Assembly (NCBI RefSeq): GCF_000758545.1
Contig: NZ_CP009279.1
Coordinates: forward strand, 4,216,001-4,280,000
From: Paenibacillus sp. FSL H7-0737
GTDB lineage: Bacteria > Bacillota > Bacilli > Paenibacillales > Paenibacillaceae
DNA length: 64,000 nucleotides
Direction of reading: 5' to 3'
Position numbers and translations under genes: made by a program. Each line of letters starts with the position of its first letter. Position 1 is the first letter of the stretch. Positions 32,150-40,118 of this stretch are shown one piece after another. The notes below the pieces were generated by a model. That model searched no databases. It was not told the DNA's origin and saw only the letters and a list, made by a program, of their open reading frames with translations.

Positions 32150-32869
32150 ATGGAATATTTGAATATGCTTGCTAAATTAGGTGTTGGAAATGCTCATCCT
32201 GGAGGGTTTACTGCAACTTTAAAGCAGTTTGAACAATATCCGCTACCACCTGCTTCCCGAATCCTTGAAGTTGGTTGTGGCACTGGCAGAACATCTTGTT
32301 ATTTAGCTGCACAAGGTCATGATGTAATAGGTATAGATATTCACCCAGATATGATCTCAAAAGCAAAAATACGGGCTGAAAAAGAGAATTCTTTAATTCA
32401 ATTCTTAGTAGGTGACGCAAGTTCGCTTCCTTTTCCTAACGAGTCATTTGATGTGATTCTTGTTGAGTCTGTATCCATTTTCACTGATACAGAAAAGGCA
32501 TTTTCGGAATATTATAGGGTTTTGCGGACTGGAGGCAAGCTTTTTGATAGAGAAATGATTCAATATAAACCTATGTCTACAGAAATCAATCAAGTGATTA
32601 GTACATTTTATCATGTTGAGAATCTATGGGACTTTAATAAATGGTCAGCATTAGTAAACACTATGGGATTTTATCATTCACAGATAGATGGTCCCTTCTT
32701 GTTTCCTAAATCAAGTGAGGATCTTACAGAGCATCCAGACCATTATCAACAAATGGATACTGATTCCTTTCTTGACCATACGATTTGGGAAGTGATCAGT
32801 AAGTACAACAGTATAATGGACCGTTATCATGAATACATCGGATTTATTCTCGTTATTGGAACGAAATAA
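32150..32869 (+). CDS. Class I SAM-dependent methyltransferase
   Basis: 239 residues. Motif I is ILEVGCGTGRTSCYLA, with DVIGIDIHPDMISKA as motif II/post I, VGDASSLPFPNESFDVILVE as motif III/IV and YRVLRTGGKLFDREM as motif V. This is the UbiE/Methyltransf_11 pattern. The N-terminal MEYLNMLAKLGVGNAHPGGF recalls small-molecule methyltransferases that act on heterocycles or antibiotics. The C-terminal 90 residues are unusual. No neighbours hint at a substrate. Confidence 0.85.
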   Translation: MEYLNMLAKLGVGNAHPGGFTATLKQFEQYPLPPASRILEVGCGTGRTSCYLAAQGHDVIGIDIHPDMISKAKIRAEKENSLIQFLVGDASSLPFPNESFDVILVESVSIFTDTEKAFSEYYRVLRTGGKLFDREMIQYKPMSTEINQVISTFYHVENLWDFNKWSALVNTMGFYHSQIDGPFLFPKSSEDLTEHPDHYQQMDTDSFLDHTIWEVISKYNSIMDRYHEYIGFILVIGTK

Positions 32870-32899
32870 AGGATTGGCATGTCCATCAACATTTGCAAA

Positions 32900-32939
32900 A
32901 AAAGAACAATAGCCTTGGAACAGTGGCTATTGTTCTTTC
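32900..32939 (-). terminator. Terminator of the YjcZ gene
   Basis: AAAGAACAATAGCC / GGCTATTGTTCTTT followed on the minus strand by seven T; it also lies 30 bases after the methyltransferase stop. Confidence 0.85.
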
Positions 32940-32952
32940 TGATAGCCTGCTA

Positions 32953-33051
32953 TTATACAAAGAAACAAGCAGATAATATAATTACCAATAAGATATAAAG
33001 AACCAAAATTTCTCCAGTAGAAGTAAATCTGCCTCCAACTCCACCGCTCAT
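32953..33051 (-). CDS. YjcZ-family sporulation protein (small membrane protein)
   Basis: 32 residues. The product reads MSGGVGGRFTSTGEILVLYI then LLVIILSACFFV. The glycine-rich head, short serine/threonine turn and C-terminal hydrophobic helix 'ILVLYILLVIILSACF' are the YjcZ pattern. GGGAGGG lies seven bases upstream of the ATG. A matching sigma-K promoter (AC-N16-CATATTATA) precedes it and a strong terminator follows, so this is a real gene. Such proteins are mother-cell, spore-associated membrane miniproteins of unclear role. Confidence 0.85.
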   Translation of the reverse strand: MSGGVGGRFTSTGEILVLYILLVIILSACFFV

Positions 33052-33080
33052 TGATTATCCCTCCCTTTTACTTCCTAAAA

Positions 33081-33107
33081 TATAATATGCGCCACTATTC
33101 TAAAAGT
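33081..33107 (-). promoter_or_regulatory. Candidate sigma-K promoter of the YjcZ gene
   Basis: Minus strand AC (33106-33107), 16-base spacer, CATATTATA (33081-33089), a full match to AC-N16/17-CATANNNTA; 30 bases before the ATG. Confidence 0.6.
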
Positions 33108-33159
33108 ATGGACTATCACCTAATTAACCGAAGGAAAAACACGGCACGTGCTGACAAAC

Positions 33160-33438
33160 AAAAATCACATTCCCATCGATATTAAACATTATAGATTAAG
33201 GTTAGTCATTGGACATAAAAAAGACTTGCTCGAAGTAGCGATGCCCGACTTATCATCTATCTTAAGGCTGAAGCTAGCGTCCTCTAACTCTATTACAGGC
33301 ACTCCGTATATCGATATCGAACCCCAATGTTTAGCGGTGGTTGCAGAATCGGAGACATGGAATATAGCGTGTACGATTTCAACATGCCCAGAAGGTTGAG
33401 GGTGGATGGATCTGGACGATGTTAATCTCTCCAACCTC
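33160..33438 (-). pseudogene. Fragment of a VOC-family gene
   Basis: Decayed partial copy of the gene at 34913-35677. Shared peptide pieces include RLERL, GHVEIV, FHVSD, TAKHWGSI and DKS; DNA identity is high in 33230-33438 (for example TTAGCGGTxG and GATCTGGACGATG-like pieces). The reading frame is broken and the ends are lost. Its 5' side joins a LysR fragment in the opposite orientation. Confidence 0.8.
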
Positions 33439-33617
33439 ATTCGTCTCTCACATGGGAAGACACCTGAGATCACTAAGCATTTAATAGATGGTGAAATCGA
33501 CTGTACCTTTGTACATATGCCTCTTCACGATCCACTAAGACAGAAAGAAAGCTATCCGTTGCGGCTAAGCAATTCGTTCAAATGATTGGTGTAAGGCTAT
33601 TTGAGGATTTCAAATGA
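33439..33617 (+). pseudogene. Fragment of a LysR gene (copy of the 29554 regulator)
   Basis: Matches two segments of the intact LysR gene: 33439-33536 resembles 29920-30018 (TCGTCTCTC.CATGGGAAGA, CATATGCCxCTTCACGATCC) and 33537-33617 resembles about 30372-30450 (the C-terminal end), with some 360 bases of the middle missing. It ends in TGA. Non-functional remnant of a duplication. Confidence 0.8.
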
Positions 33618-33701
33618 AGGAGGATTCCCAAAAGCGATACACATAGTTATACTCGAACGTACCATTTTTGCGATAAGTGTATGCGTCTGATGCAACAGAT
33701 A

Positions 33702-34559
33702 TTAACGCTCCCATCCATTTGGATACCACTTGTCCCAGAAGGCATGAGCAGCTTTCTTGTAGTCTTCGACATTCGTGATTCTTGAATAGTCTCCGCTATA
33801 AATCTGATACTTGAAAATAACTTTGGGCTTCTCATCTTCATCCAAAGCATCTATATATGGATCGTAATTGTCAAGCATAACTCCAATCAACCCCTCGTAA
33901 GTACCAAAATACCCTCTATTCTTATGATCAACTATATAGCTATCCATATCAAAATCACCCTTTTCATAAAACATGTAATCCACCGAAAACTCTATTTCTT
34001 TATGAGCACTATCCGGGTGAGTTTCAAAGTACCTAATAAGCGCTGAGATAATTTCCCCCTCTGCTAACCAGTTTTTCTCTAGTTGCTTGTCGATGTCGAT
34101 GCGATCATACATCACACCTAAGTGCAAGTCGGTAGAACTGTCCCTAATAAGTACTGGTCCTGAGATATTTTCAGGATAGATACCTTGATATTTATTAAGA
34201 TGATTATCTGGGTTGTACTTCTCTAGAATATTGAAAACTTCTTGTCTCAGTTCGAAAGCATCATTATTAAAGTTATCTTCAAACTTGCCTGTTTCCAGGC
34301 GCTTCTGGATTTGAATAGCTAAGCTAGGGTCTCTCTTGTCAAAGGCCTCGGCAATAAGATCTCCTGTTTTAGTACCGTGAGCATTATTTTCATACTTTTC
34401 GTACCACACATCAACTTCTCCAATTTGGAGACCATATGTCTGCTCCAGATAGGAAGTAACCTCAGCTTTCTCTTTCGAATAATCTGGTTCTTCACTAATC
34501 AAACTGCATCCAGAAAGAATAAATAAAGAAATAAAGAATACTAGTACTGCTCTTTTCAC
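33702..34559 (-). CDS. Lipoprotein of unknown function
   Basis: 285 residues. A signal peptide with lipobox LSGC (Cys18) precedes a mature chain rich in acidic and aromatic residues. No domain is recognised. The C-terminal part has DEDEKPKVIFKYQIYSGDYS and SRITNVEDYKKAAHAFWDKWY. It lies next to the mosaic of gene fragments, within the accessory patch between the two matching hairpins. Confidence 0.65.
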   Translation of the reverse strand: MKRAVLVFFISLFILSGCSLISEEPDYSKEKAEVTSYLEQTYGLQIGEVDVWYEKYENNAHGTKTGDLIAEAFDKRDPSLAIQIQKRLETGKFEDNFNNDAFELRQEVFNILEKYNPDNHLNKYQGIYPENISGPVLIRDSSTDLHLGVMYDRIDIDKQLEKNWLAEGEIISALIRYFETHPDSAHKEIEFSVDYMFYEKGDFDMDSYIVDHKNRGYFGTYEGLIGVMLDNYDPYIDALDEDEKPKVIFKYQIYSGDYSRITNVEDYKKAAHAFWDKWYPNGWER

Positions 34560-34912
34560 ACAAATGACCCCCTAGAACTTTTTGACCTCGCTGACCCACG
34601 TCACTAACACTTTCCTATTTTCAACACTGTTTGCGGAAACCATTTCATAACTAATATTCTCCATTTCCACAATTAACCATTATTATAAATATTCAAAAAA
34701 TGTTATACAACCACTTTTATGAACAATTAAAATCTGAAAAACACCGGATCTTTCCCACAAATGCTCATAGTGTATTTACCCTCTTGACCCTTAGAAACGC
34801 GCAAGACATCCTCTTAAGCAAAAAAGCCAGACCACCAAGCAATTAAGTACATTGCTTGGTGGTCTGGCTTTGTATTTAAAAAGAAATCAAAAATGTAAAT
34901 ATGCTACTTCCT
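34560..34912. other. Intergenic region, one hairpin
   Basis: AT-rich spacer. Besides the hairpin at 34822-34872 I see no ORF with a ribosome site. Confidence 0.5.
34822..34872. repeat. Long hairpin, second of a matching pair
   Basis: AAAGCCAGACCACCAAGCAAT / ATTGCTTGGTGGTCTGGCTTT, loop TAAGTAC. Compare 31970-32023: same CAAGCAAT core and loop position, different but paired outer bases. Confidence 0.6.
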
Positions 34913-35677
34913 TTATACAAAAACATACTCCCCGTCACCGATCTGAACCGTCTTCCCTTTCAGCGCTAACGAATCAGTCTCAAAAATCACCTGCTTGAAC
35001 TGGTTCTCATCCCCTTGCACGAAAGCAAAAGACTTATCTCCTATCGCAAGTTTGAAGGTACCGTCCCCTGACTCTGCTACAGGCAGTCCGAATATCGATC
35101 CCCAGTGTTTAGCGGTAGCTGCAGGATCGGAGACATGGAATACAGAGCGCACGATTTCAACATGACCTGCAGGATGAGGCTGGATGACTCCAGACGATGA
35201 TAATCTTTCTAACCTCTCTGCATCTGTCCCGCTCCATTGAATGATGAACGGATAGACTAGGCCTTGAAAGTCACCACCGATAGTCATCATGCGCCACTCG
35301 ATTAATCTTCCCTCGTTATCTAGACGCTTCCCATCGATGATTGGAGATAGTGATAAACCCGCTGCTTTCAGGGAAGCCGCTACTTCTTCAATATCATCTG
35401 TCCGGATGACTACTCTGCTTAAGACTTCATGCTCCGGCAGAAGTTTTACAGCGTCTTTCACCACTAGATTATGTTCAGTTGCCTTTGCCAGCTCAAGATT
35501 CTCAATGCTCAGAAATTCGAGATAGGTTAGCCCGAAATAACTTAATGCGTTATAGGTTCCCCAATCTTTATGAGAACCTCCCTTAAAAGCAACCAAATCA
35601 TGGGCTCTAAAGATTTCAACCGGTTTAGACAGATCATTGACGTAGTGTACTAAGTGATCCCATTTCACTGTTGCCAT
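34913..35677 (-). CDS. VOC-family (Glyoxalase_3-like) protein
   Basis: 254 residues. Starts VKWDHLVHYVNDLSKPVEIF, an opening strand of the Glyoxalase_3 (VOC) type with the metal-site His, and has a second VOC module near the C-terminus (GHVEIVRSVFHVSDPAATAK, HWGSIFGLPVAES). The end of the upstream gene is two bases before this start, so they are coupled. VOC proteins are metal-dependent isomerases, dioxygenases or ligand binders; the substrate is unknown. Confidence 0.8.
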   Translation of the reverse strand: MATVKWDHLVHYVNDLSKPVEIFRAHDLVAFKGGSHKDWGTYNALSYFGLTYLEFLSIENLELAKATEHNLVVKDAVKLLPEHEVLSRVVIRTDDIEEVAASLKAAGLSLSPIIDGKRLDNEGRLIEWRMMTIGGDFQGLVYPFIIQWSGTDAERLERLSSSGVIQPHPAGHVEIVRSVFHVSDPAATAKHWGSIFGLPVAESGDGTFKLAIGDKSFAFVQGDENQFKQVIFETDSLALKGKTVQIGDGEYVFV

Positions 35678-35679
35678 GA

Positions 35680-36486
35680 TTACTTCACTCCTAGCTCAGT
35701 AGTACGCTTCACAGCTGCCAGAACACTTCTTTGCAGACCTGCTGCGAAATCACTGTTATTTAATTCGTACAAGCCATGCATCCCAACTCCGCCAGGTGAA
35801 TTATTAATATCAAGCAGCTGTCTTGGATGCAGCCCTGTCTGCTGCAGCATAGCTACCGATCCCATCAAATTCTCCAGTGCAACATTCCAGGCTTGCTCAC
35901 GCGGCAATCCGGCAAGCACACCTGCATCTACAAAAGACTCAATGAAATAATAAATATAGTTGGGGCCAGCCACACTAAATCCAGTGAAAATATCCATGAA
36001 TGTCTCATCCAGATATTGCACTTTACCAAATCCGAGTAAGAAATGCTCCACTTGATCACGGCTAGCGTAAGCATTTAATGCTACACCGCTATATCCGTAG
36101 CCTGTATCCGTCAATGTATTTGGAATGACACGGATAATGGACCTCTCAGCTCCAAAATAACCAGCTAATTGGACATTCGTCACACCTGCCACAATCGATA
36201 CGATGACTGCGGTAGGTGAAGCGAATTGTTGTACGATTTGTCCAAGTGTAGTTAAATCATCCTGTGGACGCACCGCAACCACAATCAGATCTGCAGTAGA
36301 TAGGCTTTGTTCCTGTGAGCTCTTCGTATCTATTCCGTATTTGGTACTCAAAAACTGAAGACGAGCTTCATTAATGTCAGATACACTAATTTGATCTACC
36401 GACAGGGTGTTGTTGGATATACATGCGCGAATGATCGCCTCCGCCATCTGTCCTCCACCGATAAAATGAATCTTTTCTTGTGTCAC
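35680..36486 (-). CDS. Pyrroline-5-carboxylate reductase-like protein (ProC family)
   Basis: 268 residues. An N-terminal Rossmann motif IHFIGGGQMAEAI, VAVRPQDDLTTLGQIV, SIVAGVTNVQLAGYFG, RVIPNTLTDTGYGYSGVALN, and C-terminal FSVAGPNYIYYFIESFVDAG and NNSPGGVGMHGLYELNNSDF match the P5CR family. Proline synthesis is the usual role, but as the fifth or sixth gene of a methionine-type transport operon it may act on another imine or amino acid; B. subtilis ComER has a similar fold. Start has AAGTGAACGCAAGTG upstream, a weak site. Confidence 0.85.
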   Translation of the reverse strand: MTQEKIHFIGGGQMAEAIIRACISNNTLSVDQISVSDINEARLQFLSTKYGIDTKSSQEQSLSTADLIVVAVRPQDDLTTLGQIVQQFASPTAVIVSIVAGVTNVQLAGYFGAERSIIRVIPNTLTDTGYGYSGVALNAYASRDQVEHFLLGFGKVQYLDETFMDIFTGFSVAGPNYIYYFIESFVDAGVLAGLPREQAWNVALENLMGSVAMLQQTGLHPRQLLDINNSPGGVGMHGLYELNNSDFAAGLQRSVLAAVKRTTELGVK

Positions 36487-36504
36487 TTGCGTTCACTTCC
36501 TTAC

Positions 36505-37332
36505 TTAATTGTTGTCCCATGCTTCAGGCAGAATGAAACCATCATATTTCTCTATTCCACGAATATATTCTTCGAACTCTTTAGATTCATAAGCTGCTTT
36601 CAAGTCTTTCGCCCACTGTGTATTTTCATCCTTTTTATTAACCGATACGATAATTCTGTGTTCCATAGGTGTATTTTCGATTTTCAAGGCATCCGTAATC
36701 TTTCTGTCTGAATTAGCAATATAATTCCCGTTTACAACGCCGTAATCAACATCTTGCAGTGAAACTAGGATTTGAGCAGGGTCCAATATTTTAATATCAA
36801 TGTTATATTTATCCGGTTCCATGCTGTTGATGTTAAAATCAGCTACGCCTGCGCCATCTTTAATCTTGATCCAACCCAATTCTTCCAGGATACGCAGTGC
36901 ACGCTCCTGGTTCACCGGATCATTCGGAACAGCTACGGTTGTACCATCTTTAACATCGTCAAGTGTAGTATGATTTACGGAATAAAGACCTTGTGGTGCA
37001 CCAGGCGCATAAGCAATTCCTACCATGTCTGCTTTGATTTCTTTGTTAATTGCCTCCATGTATGCTGTGCTTTGGAAGATACTTGCGTCAATGGAGCCTT
37101 CCTTCATCGCAGGATTGACCTGCATGTTTTGCGAAAAGGACTTAATTTCAACGCTATAGCCTTGTTTCTCTAGGATCGGAAGGATCGATTGGCGGAATTG
37201 CTCCTCATAGGTTCCCACACCAAATCCAATGGTAAGCTTCTTCTTATCTCCAGAATTATCGGATTGATTATTCCCGCAAGCCGTCAACACCGCTAGAACC
37301 CCTATCATCAACACTACTATCAACTTTTTCAT
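36505..37332 (-). CDS. metQ: MetQ/NlpA-family methionine-type binding lipoprotein
   Basis: 275 residues. Signal peptide with lipobox LTAC (Cys19), then LTIGFGVGTYEEQFRQSILP, YSVEIKSFSQNMQVNPAMKE, GSIDASIFQSTAYMEAINKE and DVDYGVVNGNYIANSD, the NlpA/MetQ family pattern. It binds methionine or a related compound outside the membrane for the MetNI importer downstream in the same operon order. Confidence 0.92.
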   Translation of the reverse strand: MKKLIVVLMIGVLAVLTACGNNQSDNSGDKKKLTIGFGVGTYEEQFRQSILPILEKQGYSVEIKSFSQNMQVNPAMKEGSIDASIFQSTAYMEAINKEIKADMVGIAYAPGAPQGLYSVNHTTLDDVKDGTTVAVPNDPVNQERALRILEELGWIKIKDGAGVADFNINSMEPDKYNIDIKILDPAQILVSLQDVDYGVVNGNYIANSDRKITDALKIENTPMEHRIIVSVNKKDENTQWAKDLKAAYESKEFEEYIRGIEKYDGFILPEAWDNN

Positions 37333-37343
37333 AACTTCATCTC

Positions 37344-38363
37344 CTATTCAAATATAGATTGTTTTAGTTGTGCTAACGCCTCATCCGTCACATTAAGCGG
37401 GATAGCGCAATTTGGAGAAAGAATAAAAGGCTGGTCTTTCATTAATGTCAGTGCTTCTTTAGCCTGCTGCTTAATTTGTGCGATATCGTTTACAGCGAAC
37501 AGCCCATGATCGACGCCACCTACTTTAGTAGCTTTAAGATCCGCCTCTAAACCAGGGTTCCCCTCGGCTACAGTATCCCAGCTGATCCCATCAATTCGAT
37601 AATCATTAAATTTCTCAGGCTGGGCATAAGCCCCACAAGTATGAAGAATGTTTTTGCCGTAGCTTGCAGCTTCTAAGACAATAGAGTCATAAGGTCTGGA
37701 GAACTCGTCAAACATGACTTCATCAAATAATCCTGGGTGAGCGGTGCCTGTCACAGCGTAGAACAAACCGTCAGAACCCACTTGCTGCAGCTCTTGTACA
37801 TAATCGGCTAAGGTTAATGAAATCGCATGTAACGCATGGTGCGCTGCCGCACGATGCTCCTTAAATAACGACTCCAAAGTTACCGGATGCTCAATGCCAA
37901 ACACTGTTTTTGTAACATAAGCAGAACGTCCTACAATAAATAGCAATACAGTCAATGGAGAGAATACCGTTTGGATTAGTGGGGTATCAGGTAGTCCTTG
38001 ACGAATTTTTCTAACACTCTCTAAGTGTTCTGCCAAGGAAGCTGTATGCACCGCCTTTTTAACTTCGATATCCCATAGATTAACCGCTGATGGAATTGCT
38101 GTTGTTTGCTGCCTTGGAAATACAGTCTGATAATCCGTAAAATCATATTGATTGCCCCAAGCTTCCGCCAAATAAGTTGCTCTAGGATTGATCTTGACCC
38201 AGTCCCAATCATATTGTTTCGTAAAAGAAATCGTAGTTTGCGCTAAATCATCTGCAGTTTGTTCTTTGTCGATAAAATGTCGCCAACCACTTACAATTGG
38301 GCGATCTGCCTTTTCTCCAGATAATATCGCTTTAAATCGATCTTGCTTGCTCCATTCACTCAT
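37344..38363 (-). CDS. Uroporphyrinogen decarboxylase-like (URO-D/MtaA-type) protein
   Basis: 339 residues of the URO-D fold. It lacks the heme-pathway enzyme's N-terminal signature and carries a candidate zinc site: LHTCGAY (His-x-Cys) near residue 245 and, about 75 residues on, LSPNCAIP (Cys), as in cobalamin-related methyltransferases MtaA/MtbA/CmuA. Between metQ and metI in a methionine-type operon, so methyl transfer to or from an imported sulfur compound is a reasonable guess. No corrinoid protein gene is visible nearby. Confidence 0.82.
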   Translation of the reverse strand: MSEWSKQDRFKAILSGEKADRPIVSGWRHFIDKEQTADDLAQTTISFTKQYDWDWVKINPRATYLAEAWGNQYDFTDYQTVFPRQQTTAIPSAVNLWDIEVKKAVHTASLAEHLESVRKIRQGLPDTPLIQTVFSPLTVLLFIVGRSAYVTKTVFGIEHPVTLESLFKEHRAAAHHALHAISLTLADYVQELQQVGSDGLFYAVTGTAHPGLFDEVMFDEFSRPYDSIVLEAASYGKNILHTCGAYAQPEKFNDYRIDGISWDTVAEGNPGLEADLKATKVGGVDHGLFAVNDIAQIKQQAKEALTLMKDQPFILSPNCAIPLNVTDEALAQLKQSIFE

Positions 38364-38394
38364 CTGCCAAACTCCCTCCCGGAATATGTAATGA

Positions 38395-39054
38395 CTAATA
38401 ACGGCGAATTTTTCTTGCTAGCGTGTTGCCTAAAGATTGAATGCCTTGCACTAAAATAATGAGAATAACAACAGTAGCTACCACGACAACCGTATCAAAA
38501 CGTTGATATCCATATACAATCGCCAAGTCGCCGACACCGCCGCCCCCTACCGTTCCAGCCATTGCAGTTGCACCGATCAACCCGATCGTCGCCGTTGTCA
38601 AAGACAGGATTAATGATCCAACTGCCTCTGGCAATAAAAAGTACCATATCACTTGAAATGGCGTTGCCCCCATCGCTTCAGCAGCTTCGAGAATTCCCGG
38701 GTTCACTTCAAGCAGGGAGTTCTCTACTAAACGGCCAATATAAGGTGCGATGTAGATAATTAAAGGTACGATCGCTGCGCTTGTCCCAATCGAAGTATGA
38801 ACAATCAAACGTGTGAAAGGTACAATCGCTACAAGTAAAATAATAAAAGGCAGAGAGCGTATAATGTTGATGATCGGATTTAGTATGGCGTAAAGCGCTT
38901 TGTTCTCCAAAACCCCACCAGGACGAGTGATTACAAGCAATATCCCAAAGGGTATCCCTATCAATGAGCCAACAAACAAGGAGACGCCAACCATCTGAAT
39001 CGTTTCAATAATCGCCTGCAGAAATTGATCACCTGTTAATGTGGTCGAAAACAT
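38395..39054 (-). CDS. metI: MetI-family ABC permease
   Basis: 219 residues, five membrane helices, with the permease EAA motif region EAAEAMGATPFQVIWYFLLP. Characteristic MetI opening GDQFLQAIIETIQMVGVSLF and GGGGVGDLAIVYGYQRF. It forms the methionine-type pore for MetN; the 26-base overlap with metN couples them. Confidence 0.95.
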   Translation of the reverse strand: MFSTTLTGDQFLQAIIETIQMVGVSLFVGSLIGIPFGILLVITRPGGVLENKALYAILNPIINIIRSLPFIILLVAIVPFTRLIVHTSIGTSAAIVPLIIYIAPYIGRLVENSLLEVNPGILEAAEAMGATPFQVIWYFLLPEAVGSLILSLTTATIGLIGATAMAGTVGGGGVGDLAIVYGYQRFDTVVVVATVVILIILVQGIQSLGNTLARKIRRY

Positions 39055-40072
39055 TAGATTCTACCTCCTCTACACCGACTCCATGACGTTTTAAGAAAGA
39101 TAACGCATTGTTAATCTCAGCTGTATCTCCACTGCATTGAATAATCACTGTACCCAGTGTCGTTTCCTGAATCTCGGTCGTGTTCGCAAATAAAATATTG
39201 ACCTTCATATCGAAGGATCGAATCATCTCGAACAGGATAGGCTCAGAGGCGCTTTCTCCAACAAAATTAAGTTTATAAAGAACACTTCCGGGTTCTGTTT
39301 TGATGGATTTTTGGACGCTTGGCGTAATGCTATTTTGAATAACCGTCTTCACAAAATTCTGTGTCGTCTTATGCTTCGGACTACCGAATACATCTAGAAC
39401 GCTTCCTTGCTCAATAATTCGGCCCTCTTCCATCACTGCCACCTTGTTGCAAATCTCTTGAATGACAGACATTTCATGTGTAATGATCATCACAGTAATG
39501 TTGTACTCTGCATTGATTTTTTTCAATAGCTGTAAAATAGAATGTGTTGTCTGTGGATCTAAGGCAGAAGTCGCTTCATCACATAATAGGATGGATGGAT
39601 TCGAGGCAAGCGCTCTGGCAATCCCGACCCGCTGCTTCTGTCCACCTGACAATTCACTAGGGTAACTCCCTGCTTTGTCACTTAATCCAACAAACTCTAG
39701 CAACTCTTGTACACGCTGGCGGATTTCATTCTTATTCTTTTTTAAGAGAACTAGAGGAATCGCTACATTATCAAATACTTTTTTAGATTCTAATAGATTA
39801 AAATGTTGAAAAATCATGCCGATATTCTTCTTAGCCGCCCGTAACTCTTTATCGTTATACGTTCCTAAATCACGCCCAGCAACGAAGACCTGTCCTTCTG
39901 TAGGTCTTTCCAAATAATTGACTAAACGAATTAATGTACTTTTCCCCGCACCACTATAGCCGATAACGCCAAAGATATCGCCTTTATCGACCTTTAAATC
40001 GATCCCTTTAAGAGCATCAATCGTGATTCCTTTCCGAGTGAACGTTTTGGAAACCTGCTTTAGTTCAATCAT
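39029..40072 (-). CDS. metN: MetN-family ABC ATPase
   Basis: 347 residues from the ATG at 40072, which has AGAGGA upstream. Walker A GYSGAGKSTLIRLVN, signature LSGGQKQRVGIARAL, Walker B ILLCDEATSALD, H-loop MIITHEMSVIQ. The C-terminal NIL domain (KLNFVGESASEPILFEMIRS, GTVIIQCSGDTAEINNALSF) binds methionine and shuts off transport in MetN proteins. Overlaps metI by 26 bases. Confidence 0.95.
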   Translation of the reverse strand: MIELKQVSKTFTRKGITIDALKGIDLKVDKGDIFGVIGYSGAGKSTLIRLVNYLERPTEGQVFVAGRDLGTYNDKELRAAKKNIGMIFQHFNLLESKKVFDNVAIPLVLLKKNKNEIRQRVQELLEFVGLSDKAGSYPSELSGGQKQRVGIARALASNPSILLCDEATSALDPQTTHSILQLLKKINAEYNITVMIITHEMSVIQEICNKVAVMEEGRIIEQGSVLDVFGSPKHKTTQNFVKTVIQNSITPSVQKSIKTEPGSVLYKLNFVGESASEPILFEMIRSFDMKVNILFANTTEIQETTLGTVIIQCSGDTAEINNALSFLKRHGVGVEEVESNVFDHINR

Positions 40073-40118
40073 ATACATTCCTCTCAATCATCTTTAGGAT
40101 TTAGGTCTAGGAGATCAA

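Noticed and set aside
33148..33399. 83-codon plus-strand frame
   Set aside because: It is antisense to the VOC fragment and has no ribosome site.
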